Source: Meiothermus sp. QL-1 (GTDB taxonomy: Bacteria; Deinococcota; Deinococci; Deinococcales; Thermaceae). Taken from it: a stretch of DNA of 64,000 nucleotides. The notes below the pieces were generated by a model, which saw only the letters and a list, made by a program, of their open reading frames with translations, searched no databases and had not been told where the DNA came from. The DNA lies in assembly GCF_003351145.1 (NCBI RefSeq), contig NZ_QQSV01000010.1, forward strand, positions 1-64,000, read 5' to 3'. Both the position numbers and the translations under genes were made by a program. Below, piece by piece: positions 9,342 to 17,948 of this stretch (positions are counted from its first letter, which is position 1; every line of letters starts with the position of its first letter).

Positions 9342-9591
9342 GGCGAGGACCGGGAGGAGTAGGCCCGCTTGTCCCACAGAGAGGGCGCTCCGCGGCTGAG
9401 AGGGCGCCCGGGCTTCCAGCGGTCCGAAGGTCGCCCGCGAGCCTGCAGGAGGAAAGGCCAAGGCCGAGTAGAGCCTGCCGGGGGTGCCCGTCACAGCACT
9501 TACGAGCGCCTGGGCCGTAGCGCCCAGGAAGCGCGGTGGTACCGCGGGGTATGCCCTCGTCCGCGCAGCCAAGGCTGTGCGGGCGTTTTTT
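9342..9591 (+). promoter_or_regulatory. T-box leader of valS
   Basis: The T-box motif is complete: GCGGTGGTACCGCGG (9533-9547), which pairs with the uncharged tRNA acceptor end. Stem I is closed by GGACCG/CGGTCC (9347-9352 and 9420-9425), with a distal helix GGGCGC/GCGCCC and a GGAGTAG element near its base. A GTC valine codon at 9430-9432, just after GAAG, is the likely specifier, though the loop fold is my own hand reading. The leader ends in an intrinsic terminator. By family rules, uncharged tRNA-Val would stabilise the antiterminator and allow valS expression. Confidence 0.85.
9556..9591 (+). terminator. T-box regulated terminator before valS
   Basis: Hairpin with arms GTCCGCGCAGCC and GGCTGTGCGGGC, loop AA, followed by six Ts (9586-9591). 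It competes with the T-box antiterminator just upstream. Confidence 0.88.
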
Positions 9592-9605
9592 CTTGAGGTG
9601 AGGCC

Positions 9606-12206
9606 ATGATCAAAAGCCAGGAGCTGCCTAAAGCCTACGATCCGCAGAAGGTGGAGCCGCGTTGGGCCGAGGAGTGGGCCAGAAATCCTCTAAAGCCCGA
9701 GCTGAACGCGGGAAAGGGCAAGGGGCCTTTCACCATCGTGATCCCACCCCCCAACGTGACCGGCAGCCTGCACCTGGGCCATGCCCTGGAGAACACCATC
9801 ATCGACATCATAGTCCGCTTCAAGCGCATGCAGGGCTACGAGGCTTTGTACCTGCCCGGCACCGACCACGCCGGCATCACCACCCAGGTGCTGGTGGAGC
9901 GGGAGCTGGCCCAGGAGGGCCTCAGCCGTCACGACCTGGGGCGGGAGAAGTTTTTGGAGCGGGTCTGGGCCTTCAAGGAGAAGAACGGGGGGACCATCCT
10001 GCACCAACTGCGCCGCATCGGGGCGAGCTGCGACTGGAGCCGGGAGCGCTTTACCCTGGACGAGGGGCTTTCCCGTGCGGTGCGGCGGAGTTTCGTGCTG
10101 TACTACCACCAGGGGCTGGCCTACCGCGGCCAGCGCATCGTGAACTGGGACCCGGTGGCCAAGACGGTGCTTTCCGACCTCGAGGTCAACGTGGAGCCCA
10201 CCCCGGGCAAGCTCTACACCCTGGCCTACCCCCTGGAGGAAGGGGGAGAGATCCAGATTGCCACCGTGCGCCCCGAGACCATCTTCGCCGATGTGGCCAT
10301 CGCGGTGAACCCCGCCGACGAGCGCTACCGGCACCTGGTGGGCCGAAGGGCCCGGATTCCCCTTACCGAGCGCTACATTCCCATCATCGCCGACGAGGCG
10401 GTGCTCATGGACTTCGGCACCGGGGCGCTCAAGATTACCCCCGCCCACGACCCCACCGACTTCGAGATCGGCCAGCGCCACGGCCTCGAGATGCCCAGCG
10501 TGATTGACCTGGACGGCCGGCTTACCGGCGAGCGGGTGCCCGAGGCCTTCCGCGGGCTGGAGCGCTTCGAGGCCCGCAAGCAGGTGGTGGCGGCCCTGGA
10601 AGCCGCCGGGCATGTGCGCAGGGTAGAGGACTACACCATCGCCCTGGGCTATTCCGACCGGACCAAGGCCCCGGTGGAGCCCCTTTTGATGGAGCAGTGG
10701 TTCGTGCGGATGAAGCCGGTGGCCGAGAAGGTGCTGCAGGGGTTGGAGCGGGGTGAGATGCGCTTTGTGCCGGAGCGCTGGGAAAAGGTGAACCGCGACT
10801 GGCTCGAAAACATCAAGGACTGGGCCATCGCCCGCCAGCTTTGGTGGGGCCACCAGATACCCGCCTGGTACGACGAGGCGGGCAACATCTACGTCCCCGA
10901 CCCCGACAACCCCGACCTCGACTGCGACAAGGACCCCCGCTATGCCCACCTGAACCTGCGGCGCGACCCGGACGTCTTCGATACCTGGTTCTCCTCGGCC
11001 CTTTGGCCCTTCTCCACCCTGGGCTGGCCCGAGGAGACCGAGGACTACAGGAAGTTCTACCCCACCGATGTGCTGGTGACGGGCTACGACATCATCTTCT
11101 TCTGGGTGGCGCGGATGCAGATGGCGGGCTACCAGTTCACCGGCAGGGCCCCCTTCCACACCATCGTGCTGCACGGGCTTTACCTGGATGCCAGGGGCCA
11201 GAAGATGTCCAAGAGCAAGGACAACGGCATCGACCCGCTGGAGCTCGTGGACAGGTATGGGGCCGATGCCTGCCGCTTCGCCTGGGCCTATCTGGCGACC
11301 GGGGGGCAGGACATCCGCCACGACGAGCGGCGCTATGAGCAGGGGCGCAACTTCGCCAACAAGCTTTACAACGCGGCCCGCTTCGTGCTCATGAACCGGG
11401 AGGCCGCCACGGGCTCCGATGCCCCCACCCTGGCCGACCGCTGGATGGCCTCGAGGCTCAGCCGCGGGGTTGCCGAGATCACCGAGGCCTACGAGGCCTA
11501 CGACCTGGGCCGGGCTGCGCGGCTGGTGTACGAGCTGGTCTGGAGCGAGTTCTGCGACTGGTACCTGGAGGCGGCCAAGCCGGCGCTCAGAGCAGGCAAC
11601 CGGGCCACCCAGCGCAGCCTGGAGTCCACCCTGGCCACGCTGTTGAAGCTGCTGCACCCCATCATGCCCTTCATCACCTCCGAGCTTTACGAGGCCCTCA
11701 CCGGCGATGCCAAGCAGCTGGCCCTGCAGGACTGGCCCGCCCCGGGCGAGCGCGACGTGGAGGCCGAACGGGCCTTTGAGACCCTGCAGCAGGTGATTGC
11801 CGCCACCCGCAGCCTGAGGGCCGAGCTGGGCCTGGCCCCGCAGCAGGAGATTGCGGTGCAGCTTGAAGGGGAGGGGGCTGGGCTGGTGATGGAGAATCTT
11901 TCCCTCTTCCGCTTTTTAGCCAGGGCCGAGGCCCGGGTGGGCCGTCCAGCTAAAGCCCTGGCCCAGGTGACCCCCAGCGTCACGGTCTACCTCGAGCCGC
12001 AGGGCGACCTGCAGGCCTTCCTTGAGCGGCAGAAAAAACGCCTGGCCGAGCTGGAAAAGCTGGTGGCGGCAAGCGAGCGGAAGCTGGCCAACCCGGGTTT
12101 TGTAGAGCGGGCCGACCCTGCGGTGGTGGAGGCAGAGCGGGAGCGGCTTCGGGAAAACCAGGCCCAGCTAGAGCGCATTCGGGAGAACCTGGCCCGGCTC
12201 GGCTAG
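9606..12206 (+). CDS. valS: Valyl-tRNA synthetase
   Basis: 866-aa class I aminoacyl-tRNA synthetase charging tRNA-Val. Seen: the HIGH motif as HLGHALEN after PPPNVTGS, a CP1 editing domain with TVRPETIFADVAIAVNP, the KMSKS motif as GQKMSKSKDNGIDP, the anticodon-binding helices around WSEFCDWYLEAAKP, and a C-terminal coiled-coil arm from FLERQKKRLAELEKL onward, typical of ValRS. The length matches Thermus ValRS. It sits behind a T-box leader, so expression should follow tRNA-Val charging. The next gene starts 1 nt after the stop region and may be co-transcribed. Confidence 0.98.
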   Translation: MIKSQELPKAYDPQKVEPRWAEEWARNPLKPELNAGKGKGPFTIVIPPPNVTGSLHLGHALENTIIDIIVRFKRMQGYEALYLPGTDHAGITTQVLVERELAQEGLSRHDLGREKFLERVWAFKEKNGGTILHQLRRIGASCDWSRERFTLDEGLSRAVRRSFVLYYHQGLAYRGQRIVNWDPVAKTVLSDLEVNVEPTPGKLYTLAYPLEEGGEIQIATVRPETIFADVAIAVNPADERYRHLVGRRARIPLTERYIPIIADEAVLMDFGTGALKITPAHDPTDFEIGQRHGLEMPSVIDLDGRLTGERVPEAFRGLERFEARKQVVAALEAAGHVRRVEDYTIALGYSDRTKAPVEPLLMEQWFVRMKPVAEKVLQGLERGEMRFVPERWEKVNRDWLENIKDWAIARQLWWGHQIPAWYDEAGNIYVPDPDNPDLDCDKDPRYAHLNLRRDPDVFDTWFSSALWPFSTLGWPEETEDYRKFYPTDVLVTGYDIIFFWVARMQMAGYQFTGRAPFHTIVLHGLYLDARGQKMSKSKDNGIDPLELVDRYGADACRFAWAYLATGGQDIRHDERRYEQGRNFANKLYNAARFVLMNREAATGSDAPTLADRWMASRLSRGVAEITEAYEAYDLGRAARLVYELVWSEFCDWYLEAAKPALRAGNRATQRSLESTLATLLKLLHPIMPFITSELYEALTGDAKQLALQDWPAPGERDVEAERAFETLQQVIAATRSLRAELGLAPQQEIAVQLEGEGAGLVMENLSLFRFLARAEARVGRPAKALAQVTPSVTVYLEPQGDLQAFLERQKKRLAELEKLVAASERKLANPGFVERADPAVVEAERERLRENQAQLERIRENLARLG

Positions 12207-12207
12207 C

Positions 12208-13035
12208 ATGGAGCGCTTCAGGCTTTCGCCGGGGGGGCGCCGACGGCTGGAGGCCCGCTGGGAGCGGTTGATGGGGGGCCTGGGGCTGGGGCCGGAGGTT
12301 CACGCTCCCCTGCTGCGCGATCTCCTGGCCCGCTACCGCGAGCCCCAGCGCTGCTACCATACCCTGGCCCACCTGGAACATATGCTCGCCTTTTTGCCCG
12401 AGGATCCCAGGCTGGAGCTGGCTGCCTGGTTCCACGACGCCGTCTACGACCCCACCCGAAGCGACAACGAGGAAAGAAGCGCCCGGCTCGCCCTATCCAG
12501 CCTGCGCCGGGCAGGGCTGGAGGCCGGGCTGGTGCAGAGCGTGGCCAGGCTCATCCGGGCCACCCGCACCCACAGGGCCGAGGACCTGCTTACGGCTTTG
12601 TTTGTGGAGGCCGACCTGGCCATTCTGGGGGCCGAGCCCGGGACCTATGCCCGCTATGCCCGGGCCATCCGCCAGGAATACGCCTGGATGCCGGAGGTTT
12701 TGTTTTTGAAAGGACGGGCAGCGGTGCTGTGGCGCTTTCTGGCTCGCCCCCGCATCTTTTGCACCGAGCTTTTCGCTGGGCTCGAGCCCCAAGCGCGGGA
12801 AAACCTAGGGCTCGAGCTTGCCCAGATCGAGCGCCTGCTAACCGGCGGCCATCTGCAAGAAGATCTGGTGTACCCGGGAATCGCTCGAAAGCTCGGGGTG
12901 GAAGGTGGAGGCCATCAGCCGGCCCGAGCGCACCAGCACGACTTCCTCGCCACGCCGGGCCAGCACCTCCACCCCCGGACCGGTGCTAAGGATGAGGGGG
13001 GCTCGGATGAAGAAGGCGTGAAAGGGGCGGTCTAG
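12208..13035 (+). CDS. HD-superfamily metal-dependent phosphohydrolase-like protein
   Basis: The first 210 residues look like the family of small predicted HD hydrolases: YHTLAHLEHML, then the metal HD in AAWFHDAVYDP, DNEERSA, and ATRTH further on. The family normally ends near LAQIERLL (about residue 210). Here the frame stays open for about 65 more residues, all antisense to the 3' end of pdxT, giving a 275-aa product with an unusual hydrophilic tail. Either the stop codon has been lost or an indel shifted the frame near 12840. Substrate unknown. It starts immediately after valS. Confidence 0.78.
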   Translation: MERFRLSPGGRRRLEARWERLMGGLGLGPEVHAPLLRDLLARYREPQRCYHTLAHLEHMLAFLPEDPRLELAAWFHDAVYDPTRSDNEERSARLALSSLRRAGLEAGLVQSVARLIRATRTHRAEDLLTALFVEADLAILGAEPGTYARYARAIRQEYAWMPEVLFLKGRAAVLWRFLARPRIFCTELFAGLEPQARENLGLELAQIERLLTGGHLQEDLVYPGIARKLGVEGGGHQPARAHQHDFLATPGQHLHPRTGAKDEGGSDEEGVKGAV

Positions 13036-13410
13036 ACCGCTGATTTCCAGGTCTTCTTCGAAGCTGTCCACCTGCCGCCCGTAGGCGTTGCGCTCCACAC
13101 GGATGTCCAGCATTCCCAGGCGGGGCTGCTCGGGGTAGCGGGGCAGCTCCCTGGCCAGCCAGATGGCCCCGGCACAGGTACCCCAGACCGCGAGCGACCC
13201 CTCCGCGACCCGCTGCCGCACGGCTTCCTCCAGGCCGTACTCCCGCGCCAGCATCCCAATGGTGGTGGACTCCCCTCCGGGGACAATCAGGCCTTCCAGG
13301 CCCGCCAGGTCTTCAGGGAGCCGCACTTCTCGCGCCTCGACCCCAAGCGAGGCCAGCACCTCTTTGTGTTCGCGAAAATCGCCCTGCAGGGCCATCACCC
13401 CGATTTTCAT
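12838..13410 (-). CDS. pdxT: Pyridoxal 5'-phosphate synthase glutaminase subunit
   Basis: 190-aa class I glutamine amidotransferase subunit that feeds ammonia to PdxS for PLP synthesis. Nucleophile Cys79 in WGTCAGAIWLA, His171 and Glu173 in FHPELSSD, the oxyanion PGGESTT at 45-50, and the MALQGDFREH start, all standard for PdxT. pdxS is not in the window. Its 3' end overlaps the preceding convergent HD gene by 198 nt. Confidence 0.96.
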   Translation of the reverse strand: MKIGVMALQGDFREHKEVLASLGVEAREVRLPEDLAGLEGLIVPGGESTTIGMLAREYGLEEAVRQRVAEGSLAVWGTCAGAIWLARELPRYPEQPRLGMLDIRVERNAYGRQVDSFEEDLEISGLDRPFHAFFIRAPLILSTGPGVEVLARRGEEVVLVRSGRLMASTFHPELSSDSRVHQIFLQMAAG

Positions 13411-13436
13411 GCCTCATATCATAGGGAAGGATGCCC

Positions 13437-13793
13437 TCAGGCGGGGGAGGTGGCCAGGGTTTTGACCGGGCCGTGCTGGCTTTCCTCGCTTTCGGCCTTG
13501 AGCAAGACCTTTTCGTTCTCTTCTCCTATGGCCTTCAGGAGCTGGGCTCGGGATACGAACTGCCCTCCCAGCATGTAATGGAAGCCCCGCTGCCCCAGCA
13601 CCACCACGAAACGCACCCCCTGGAATTTGCGCACGAAGGTGTTGTGCTTCAAGGCAAAGCGGTGCATCCTGTGCAGGGCCTGGAGCTCCCGTTCCTGCCG
13701 TCGGCGCTCCAGGGTGGGCATCAGCCAGAGAAACACCAGTACAGCCATCAGCGCAGCACCGAAAAGCAGCAGGCCCAGGTGGGTCGGCGTCAT
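13437..13793 (-). CDS. Small membrane-anchored protein, function unknown
   Basis: 118 aa: one N-terminal transmembrane helix (LLLFGAALMAVLVFLWLMP), a basic helical stretch (ERRRQERELQALHRMHRFALKH), then a small globular part with GVRFVVVLGQRGFHYMLGGQFVSR. Not recognised. It has its own promoter with a palindromic spacer and lies between pdxT and the sucD terminator. Confidence 0.65.
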   Translation of the reverse strand: MTPTHLGLLLFGAALMAVLVFLWLMPTLERRRQERELQALHRMHRFALKHNTFVRKFQGVRFVVVLGQRGFHYMLGGQFVSRAQLLKAIGEENEKVLLKAESEESQHGPVKTLATSPA

Positions 13794-13798
13794 ACTCG

Positions 13799-13837
13799 TT
13801 ACAAGTAAACCATAACCCGTAACGGGATTTGTAACAA
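13799..13837 (-). promoter_or_regulatory. Promoter with palindromic spacer for the 118-aa membrane protein gene
   Basis: Minus-strand TTGTTA (13837-13832), 17-bp spacer, TATGGT (13814-13809), 15 nt before the ATG. The spacer contains the perfect palindrome CCCGTAACGGG (13816-13826), and TTACAAGTAA (13799-13808) lies at the start point. Both look like repressor sites. Confidence 0.65.
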
Positions 13838-13862
13838 AAGAACCATCCCCGAAAGGGGATGG
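13835..13862 (-). terminator. Terminator of sucCD
   Basis: Stem CCATCCCC/GGGGATGG with GAAA loop (13843-13862), followed on the minus strand by TTCTTTTG. Confidence 0.85.
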
Positions 13863-13877
13863 CGCCGGGCTTCCTTC

Positions 13878-14750
13878 TCAACCCAGACGGGCCCGCACCA
13901 GGGCCACAATCTCGTCGATGGTCTCGGCCACCGGCACGCCGGCTTCAGCAAAGGCCTGGAGCTTGCTCTCGGGGGTGCCCACGTTGCCCATGATGATGGC
14001 CCCGGCGTGGCCCATCCGCTTGCCTTTGGGGGCGCTGCGCCCGCCGATAAAGCCCACCACCGGCTTTTTCACGTGCTCCTTGATGTAAGCAGCGGCGTCC
14101 TCCTCGTCCGAACCGCCAATCTCACCGCAGAGCACGATGGCCTCGGTCTCGGGGTCTTCGTTGAAGAGGGGCAGCAGGTCCTTGAAGGTGGTGCCGATGA
14201 TGGGGTCCCCGCCGATGCCAATGCAGGTCGAGATGCCGTAGCCCGCGTCTGAAAGGGCCTTGGCGGTTTCGTAGGTCACGGTGCCGGAACGGGAGATAAG
14301 CCCCACCTTGCCCCGCTGGAAGACGCTGGCCGGCATGATGCCAAGCTTGCACTCGCCGGGGGTGATGAGGCCGGGGCAGTTGCCGCCAATCAGGCGCACG
14401 TTCCCCAGCGCCTTTATTTCCGCCACCGCCCGCACCATGTCCAAAGTGGGGATGCCCTCGGTGATGAGCACCACCAGCGGCACCCCAGCGTGGGCCGCCT
14501 CGAGCGCCGCATCGGCTGCAGCGGGGGCGGGGACGAAAATGATGGAGGCGTCTATCCTGTGCCGGGCCACCGCTTCTTTTACTGTGTCGTAGACGGGTAG
14601 GCCCAGCGCGGTCTGTCCCCCCTTGCCCGGGGTGACCCCGGCCACCACCTTGGTGCCGGCCTTGAGCATGGCCTCGGTGTGGAAAGCGCCTTCGCGGCCG
14701 GTGATGCCTTGAACCAGGACCTGGGTGTTCTTGTCGACTAGGATGCTCAC
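13878..14750 (-). CDS. sucD: Succinyl-CoA synthetase alpha subunit
   Basis: 290 aa. Binds CoA and carries the phospho-histidine for succinyl-CoA + ADP + Pi <-> succinate + ATP + CoA. Seen: the CoA-binding N-terminus [27 protein letters not shown], and the active His in [12 protein letters not shown]. Translationally coupled to sucC by a 4-nt overlap and followed by a terminator. Confidence 0.98.
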   Translation of the reverse strand: MSILVDKNTQVLVQGITGREGAFHTEAMLKAGTKVVAGVTPGKGGQTALGLPVYDTVKEAVARHRIDASIIFVPAPAAADAALEAAHAGVPLVVLITEGIPTLDMVRAVAEIKALGNVRLIGGNCPGLITPGECKLGIMPASVFQRGKVGLISRSGTVTYETAKALSDAGYGISTCIGIGGDPIIGTTFKDLLPLFNEDPETEAIVLCGEIGGSDEEDAAAYIKEHVKKPVVGFIGGRSAPKGKRMGHAGAIIMGNVGTPESKLQAFAEAGVPVAETIDEIVALVRARLG

Positions 14751-15883
14751 TGGGCACCTCCTACCATGGCGATGATGGCCTTTGCCGCCTCGATCGAGGT
14801 GGGGTACATGTACACGGGTTTTCCCTGTAGCAGCGCCTTGGCCTCTTCTTCCGCGGTGCCGGCCACCCGCATGGCCACCGGCTTGGTCAAAAGCCCTTCC
14901 TCCAGGGCCCGGAGGACCCCCTTGGCCACCTCGTCGGCCCGGGTGATGCCGCCGAAGATGTTGATGAAAACCCCTTTCACATCGGGATCCTTGAGCACCA
15001 CCTTGAGGGCGTTGTAGACCACCTCGGCCTTGGCCCCGCCGCCGATATCCAGGAAGTTGGCGGCCCGGCCCCCGCTGCGCTGGACCAGGTCCAGGGTGTA
15101 CATCACCAGCCCGGCCCCGTTGCCGATGACCCCGATGTTGCCGTCGAGCTTGACGTAGCTGAAGCCGTAGTTGGAGGCCTCGACCTCCAGGGGGTGCTCG
15201 GCCTCGAACTCCCGCAAGGGGGTGAGCTCGGGGTGGCGGTAGAGGGCGTTGTCGTCCAGCACAATCTTGGCGTCGGCCGCCACCACCTCGCCGGTGTCGG
15301 TGATGACCAGGGGGTTGATCTCGGCGATGGAGGCGTCTATGCCCACGTAGGCCTGGTACAGCTTGACCAGCACGTCGGCCAGCTTGTTCAGGTTGCCCTC
15401 GAGGCCGGCCCGCTTGACCAGCTCGCGGGCCTCAAAGGGCCGCAGCCCGGTCTGGGGGTGGATGGGGTACTTGATCACCGCTTCGGGGCGGGCCGCGGCC
15501 ACCTCCTCGATGTCCACCCCGCCTTCCTTGGATAGCATCAGCACCACCCGCTGGCTGGTCCGGTCCAGCACCAGTCCGGCGTAGTACTCCTTGGCGATGT
15601 TGACCGCCTTGGCCACCAGCACCTTCTTGGTGATGAAGCCCTTGATGTTGAGGCCCAGAATCTGGCCGGCCTTTTCGCGGGCCTCCTCAGGTGTGCGGGC
15701 TAACTTGACCCCACCGGCTTTGCCCCGTCCACCGGTGTGGACCTGGGCCTTGATGACCACCGTGTCGCCGTACTCGGCCGCGATCTGCTTGGCCTCGTCG
15801 GCGGTGAAGGCCACCTTGCCGGGGGGTACCGGGATGCCGTAGCGGGCGAGGATCTCCTTGGCTTGGTACTCGTGTAGGTTCAC
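14747..15883 (-). CDS. sucC: Succinyl-CoA synthetase beta subunit
   Basis: 378-aa ATP-grasp subunit of succinyl-CoA synthetase (TCA cycle). Starts [12 protein letters not shown], as is typical; contains [38 protein letters not shown] and the C-terminal [15 protein letters not shown] succinate loop. GAGGAGG lies 6 nt before the start codon. A TATAAT box lies about 33 nt upstream. First gene of the sucCD operon. Confidence 0.98.
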   Translation of the reverse strand: MNLHEYQAKEILARYGIPVPPGKVAFTADEAKQIAAEYGDTVVIKAQVHTGGRGKAGGVKLARTPEEAREKAGQILGLNIKGFITKKVLVAKAVNIAKEYYAGLVLDRTSQRVVLMLSKEGGVDIEEVAAARPEAVIKYPIHPQTGLRPFEARELVKRAGLEGNLNKLADVLVKLYQAYVGIDASIAEINPLVITDTGEVVAADAKIVLDDNALYRHPELTPLREFEAEHPLEVEASNYGFSYVKLDGNIGVIGNGAGLVMYTLDLVQRSGGRAANFLDIGGGAKAEVVYNALKVVLKDPDVKGVFINIFGGITRADEVAKGVLRALEEGLLTKPVAMRVAGTAEEEAKALLQGKPVYMYPTSIEAAKAIIAMVGGAQ

Positions 15884-15915
15884 ACTAGCCTCCTCTGGCC
15901 GTTTTGCCGCCCGCC

Positions 15916-15921
15916 ATTATA
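15916..15921 (-). promoter_or_regulatory. -10 box of sucCD
   Basis: Perfect TATAAT on the minus strand, 33 nt before sucC; no clear -35 hexamer. Confidence 0.55.
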
Positions 15922-15948
15922 AGTGCCCGGCCGAGGGCCATGCTTGGT

Positions 15949-17322
15949 CTAGCTGTTTTCCGAGACCACCGACTCCCCCGCAGGGGCCGGGTTTTCCGCA
16001 GGGGTTTTTCGCTCCACCCGCACCCGCTCGATGCCCCGGGGGTCGGCGGTTTCCACGGTGAAGAGGAAGCCGGCGTACTCGAGCTGCTCCCCCACCTCGG
16101 GAATCCGCCCGAACTCATCCATCAAAAAGCCCGATAGGGTGTCGTACTCCCCCTCGGGCAGGGCGATGCCGAGTTTTTCGGAGACGTCCTCCAGGGGAAT
16201 CGCAGCGTCCATGATGAAGACCCCCGGGCCCAGCTCCTGGATGAGGGCCTCCTCTTCCTCGTCGGATTCGTCGTAAATCTCGCCGATGATTTCCTCGATG
16301 ATGTCCTCTAGCGTGACCAGCCCAGCGGTGCCCTTGAACTCATCCACCACGATGGCCATGTGGGTCTTGCGCCGGCGCATCTCGCGCAAAAGCTCCCGCG
16401 CGCCCATGGTCTCGGGCACGAAGTAGGCCGGGTGGCAGATGCTCTTGACCAGGGTGCTATCCAGGGCAGACTCGCTGAACTCGAGCAGGTCGCGGGCATA
16501 GGCAATCCCGATGATGTTGTCCACCGTGCCCTGGTAGACCGGCACCCGGGAGTAGCGGTGCTCGCGCACCATCTGGCGGAATTCGCGCAGGGTGGCCTCG
16601 GCGGCAATGGTGACCATCTCCACCCGCGGGACCATGATGGAGCGCACCTGGGTCTCCTCCAGGTCCAGGATCTGGCTGATGATCTCGCCCTCGCTCTCGT
16701 CCAGCACCCCTTGCTTGGAGGAGGCCTCCACAATGAGCTTGAGCTCCTCGGCCGAGCCCACCATGGAGTGCGAGGGGGCCTCTTTCAGCCCCAAAAGCCG
16801 CAGGAAGAAGTTGCCGCTGCGGCTGAAAAGCCAGACCAGGGGGCTGGTGAGCCGTTGGAAGAGGTTGAGGGGCAGGATGGCCAGGCTGGCCACCTGCTCG
16901 GTGCGCTGCAGGGCGACGCCCTTGGGGACGAGCTCCCCGAAGAGCACCGTGACAAAGGTGATGAGGGTGACCGAGAGGGCAAAGCTGAAGCTGGATAGAA
17001 GGCTGTTGTTTGCCGCCAGGCTGGCCTCGGTCTCGCCAAACAGCAGGGCGATGCCCGAGACGATGAGGCGGGTTACGTAGGGCTCGCCGAAGGCCCCCAG
17101 GATTAGGTTGGTGGCGGTGATGCCGAGCTGGGTGGTGGCGATGTAGGTGTCAAGGCGGCCTATGGCCTGTTTGAGGAGCAGGCCCTGCCAGGAGCCGCTT
17201 TCGGCTAGCTGTTCAACCCGGCTGCGCCGGATGGCCACTAAGGAGAACTCGGCGGCCACGAAGAACGCGTTGACGAGGATGAGCAAGGCGATGATGCCAA
17301 AACTGCCCGGGATGCTTTCCAT
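15949..17322 (-). CDS. CorC/HlyC-type CNNM transporter family protein
   Basis: About 457 aa. An N-terminal DUF21/CNNM membrane domain of about 190 residues (GIIALLILVNAFFVAAEFSLVAIRRSR, ATNLILGAFGEPYVTRL), two CBS motifs (around IMVPRVEMVTI and VVDEFKGTAGLVTLEDIIEEIIGEIYDE), then a CorC_HlyC domain. The family is linked to magnesium and cobalt efflux. I start at ATG 17322 (MESIPGSFG), which begins the first helix; an in-frame TTG at 17382 is possible. It follows a DgkA-type gene in the same direction, a common pairing. Confidence 0.9.
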   Translation of the reverse strand: MESIPGSFGIIALLILVNAFFVAAEFSLVAIRRSRVEQLAESGSWQGLLLKQAIGRLDTYIATTQLGITATNLILGAFGEPYVTRLIVSGIALLFGETEASLAANNSLLSSFSFALSVTLITFVTVLFGELVPKGVALQRTEQVASLAILPLNLFQRLTSPLVWLFSRSGNFFLRLLGLKEAPSHSMVGSAEELKLIVEASSKQGVLDESEGEIISQILDLEETQVRSIMVPRVEMVTIAAEATLREFRQMVREHRYSRVPVYQGTVDNIIGIAYARDLLEFSESALDSTLVKSICHPAYFVPETMGARELLREMRRRKTHMAIVVDEFKGTAGLVTLEDIIEEIIGEIYDESDEEEEALIQELGPGVFIMDAAIPLEDVSEKLGIALPEGEYDTLSGFLMDEFGRIPEVGEQLEYAGFLFTVETADPRGIERVRVERKTPAENPAPAGESVVSENS

Positions 17323-17424
17323 AGGGTTCGCGTCCGGCCTATCCAAAACGTTTTCGCCCCGGAGAAGCCCAGGGCCGCGCAAAGGCTACGTTTGGAGGGG
17401 AGTCCATACGCTACCAGGGGTAGT

Positions 17425-17844
17425 CTACCACAGCCCAAGCCGCTCCACAAGCGGCGGTAAAAACAGGATAAGCCCGATCAGAGCGGCAATTCCGCTCACC
17501 ACCAGCACCCCTGCGGCGGCCGCGTCCTTGGCCGCCTTGGCCAGGGGGTGGTAGTGGGGGGAGACCAGGTCCACCAGAGCCTCCAGGGCGGTGTTCAAGA
17601 GCTCCAGACCCAGGACCAGGGCCACCAGGATGAGCACCGGCACCAGCCCCACCCCCAGCCAAAGGGCCAGGCCCAGGGCTAGAAGGGCGATGTAGACCTC
17701 CAGGCGGAAGTTGCGCTGGTTCTTCCAGGCATAGCGGAGTCCGGCCCAGGCGTAGCTGAAAGAGGCCCTTAGCCCCCGCAGGGGCAGGGGGTCGGTGCCG
17801 GGCTTGGGGGGTGGGGGTAGGGTGGGCATGGCCGCCTTAGCCAT
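17425..17844 (-). CDS. dgkA: DgkA-type diacylglycerol / undecaprenol kinase
   Basis: 139 aa with three hydrophobic helices. The signature ELLNTALEALVDL and HPLAKAAKDAAAAGVLV match the membrane kinase family, which in bacteria of this type usually phosphorylates undecaprenol. A proline-rich N-terminal extension of about 20 residues precedes the core; ATG at 17829 is an alternative start. Located about 100 nt before the CorC-type gene, same strand, and divergent from the aromatic cluster. Confidence 0.9.
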   Translation of the reverse strand: MAKAAMPTLPPPPKPGTDPLPLRGLRASFSYAWAGLRYAWKNQRNFRLEVYIALLALGLALWLGVGLVPVLILVALVLGLELLNTALEALVDLVSPHYHPLAKAAKDAAAAGVLVVSGIAALIGLILFLPPLVERLGLW

Positions 17845-17881
17845 TGTAAGGCTCGAGGCCAGAGTGTGTTTCGTTGATTAG

Positions 17882-17915
17882 ATTGTTGACAATTTGGACG
17901 ACCGTTTGGTAAAGT
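17882..17915 (+). promoter_or_regulatory. Promoter of the aromatic cluster with GntR/FCD-type operator
   Basis: TTGACA (17886-17891), 18-bp spacer, TAAAGT (17910-17915). The perfect palindrome ATTGTTGACAAT (17882-17893) covers the -35 box. The same 12-mer recurs at 25750-25761. The arrangement fits the half-site spacing of FCD-type GntR regulators, one of which is encoded in the cluster. Confidence 0.72.
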
Positions 17916-17948
17916 CGGACCACAAAATCACAGCCAAGGAGGTTGGCG

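Noticed and set aside
9690-11657. 655-codon antisense frame inside valS
   Set aside because: Shadow of valS; the translation is a repetitive H/G/V/Q-rich string with no domain.
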